From: Stropharia rugosoannulata
Lineage: Eukaryota > Basidiomycota > Agaricomycetes > Agaricales > Strophariaceae
Assembly (NCBI GenBank): GCA_028532985.1
Contig: JANCIK010000006.1
Location: forward strand, 1,674,001 to 1,738,000
Reading direction: 5' to 3'
Length of the DNA stretch: 64,000 bases
The translations under genes were made by a program, and so were the position numbers. Every line of letters begins with the position of its first letter. Position 1 is the stretch's first letter. The notes beneath the pieces were generated by a model that was not told the origin of the DNA, searched no databases, and saw only the letters and a program-made list of their open reading frames with translations. This document shows, piece by piece, positions 62,668-64,000 of this stretch.

Positions 62668-63136
62668 TTTCAGTCAAGAGGTGATTGTAGAGTATTGTAG
62701 TCTGCAGGCACCCGCATAACTACACCTCATATGTAGCTAGCCAGAAATGAAGTCAGGAGGGCCTCGGTGCACACGCCTTTCACACATTGTGCAAACGTGT
62801 CGATACTGCGTTCAAAGGCTCCTTTAGGCTTCAGGCCTCAGGACTTCATATCAAGTTTACACAACCCTTGTTTCCTACTGTTTTAGCTGTGAGGCAAGAC
62901 GGCGGCGTACTTTCCATTCCGATCAGAAATCCCCTTCAAGTTGATAACACGACCGAAGCCACGCAACATTTCTGTGCTAGGTCGCAGGGTTAGAGAAATA
63001 ATTTATTTCGATATGGATTTGGAGTTGTTGGCCAATTGTGTACAGTATGTATCTTCAAATCGTGTAGTACTGTACAGCAGTACGCGCAGTTTCCTTAATT
63101 ACAAAATATGAGGACTCCGTCACTGCATCTTTGCTC
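62668..63136. other. Spacer between two minus-strand genes
   Basis: 469 bp holding the promoter of the small membrane protein and the 3' flank of the hydrolase. No feature is recognisable. Confidence 0.5.
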
Positions 63137-64000
63137 TCAAGTCGAAATGCTTTCAATCCACTCAGTCAAGTCCCTGTTAACCTCGTCAGGAGTTTCTAGC
63201 ATGACCCAATGTCCGGCGTTGTAGCTCTTGATTGTCGGTTTCGTGCAGAACTTTTCGACGGTCGCTTTTCCGAACTCTGGAATAGAGATAGCGTCCTTCT
63301 CATCCGCACCAAAGAAGAAAGGCTTCTTGATGATATATTTGTCTTCCGATATTTCTAGACAATGTTTTATAAGAAAGAATGACGACTGCAGCATTAGATG
63401 AACGAACTTTTGGAGTCTTCCAGGTCAATTGGCAGTACTGCAGCTTTGTACCAATGCAAAGGGCCCTTTATACCAGCTCTCCTGATAATTTCGTTTTGTG
63501 TGTTAAATTCCTGAATGAACCATGAACCATTTGAATAGTAAGAAGCACGTAGTTGTACACACCTCTTGAGTCACAAATGAACGGATTGGAGGTGGCGGGC
63601 TCTCGCTCAAAAGCCAGGCCTTCAAGGCACCGGTTTTCGCGAAATGTTCTTTAGCTTGGTCATGCGTAAATCCCATAACAGCCGCCATAAACGAATCGAA
63701 CTGCCGAAATTTGTTAGTGCGAATCCTGAGATAAAGGACCTTGTCACTAACGTGTTTTATAATAATCTCGTCAGCTCCATCTTCAGCAAAGAAGGCGAAG
63801 TACCCGAACAATTCGCGTCCAGCAAGTTGTGTTGTCTTTTAAGGCCCCTGTTAATAGTCAATCAAAACAAGTGAAGGTACCATACCATTGCCATGAAGTC
63901 CTGATATGTATGGGTTGGATCAGGAGGAAGATATCCTATGGAGAGAGATGCAAAGCCCAGGATGCGATCCGAGTCAATGTTGGCGAGTCGGCTCACAACT
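63137..64000 (-). CDS. Epoxide-hydrolase-like alpha/beta hydrolase, 3' part
   Basis: Five exons are visible, complement of 63137-63354, 63408-63510, 63563-63700, 63752-63835 and 63886-64000; the gene continues beyond the right edge. The visible 219 or so residues contain the cap and C-terminal half: GYLPPDPTHTYQDFM, GRELFGYFAFFAEDGAD, a helix with MGFTHDQAKEHF, GPLHWYKAAVL, then the strand KKPFFFGADEKDAI, which places an acidic triad residue (Asp/Glu), and SYNAGHWVMLETPDEVN with the catalytic His followed by Trp. This is the pattern of microsomal/soluble epoxide hydrolases and related fungal enzymes. The nucleophile Asp lies outside the window. It probably opens epoxides in detoxification or secondary metabolism. 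Confidence 0.85.

Overview
The window is nuclear DNA of a filamentous basidiomycete, most likely an Agaricomycete. The evidence is: many short (about 45-75 nt) GT-AG introns per gene, LisH/HSF/ARP2/P450/carboxylesterase genes of fungal type, and at the left end several multi-copy protein families that I know only from agaricomycete genomes. All gene models were spliced by hand; wherever I call a model complete, exon lengths sum to a multiple of three and phases agree at every junction.

Left part (1-9.7 kb): an accessory island. It holds the last exon of an unknown gene (1-623), an isolated exon of another unknown family (805-1051, -), a protein with a Cauli_VI/RNase H1 N-terminal domain (2195-3274, -), a 14-exon gene of a basidiomycete-expanded family that carries two frameshifts (3631-7562, +), and a 5'-truncated fragment of a transposon-associated family (8763-9672, +). 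A short motif, TCATGCAT/TTATGCATAA, is scattered through the island, including successive introns of the frameshifted gene. From 9.7 to 15.4 kb I find no supportable gene.

Middle (15.4-35 kb): a secreted carboxylesterase (COE-A, +), the Arp2 subunit of the Arp2/3 complex (-), a microsomal cytochrome P450 (-), a long membrane protein of vezatin/Inp2 (myosin-binding) type (+), a doubtful small gene (-), and an HSF-type transcription factor with a 32-Gln tract (-). The 3' flank of the HSF gene is about 1.5 kb of strongly purine-biased DNA, and its 5' flank is a 5.1 kb gene-free region.

Right part (40-64 kb): denser and more conserved. It holds a LisH/Flo8-type regulator with a Gln tract (-), a 1914-residue START-domain membrane protein (-) that shares a 221-bp divergent promoter with pyridoxal kinase (+), two tandem carboxylesterases (COE-B and COE-C, -), mitochondrial ATP synthase subunit 4 (+), a single-pass membrane protein (+), a small integral membrane protein (-), and the 3' part of an epoxide-hydrolase-like alpha/beta hydrolase running off the right edge (-).

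The most distinctive signal is the carboxylesterase trio. Three divergent paralogues, two in tandem and one 34 kb away, keep the same 12-exon structure, including a 12-nt microexon that encodes the oxyanion-hole motif. The second is the left island, with its run of nine phase-1 introns, a shared intron/intergenic motif, and a decaying host-gene family.
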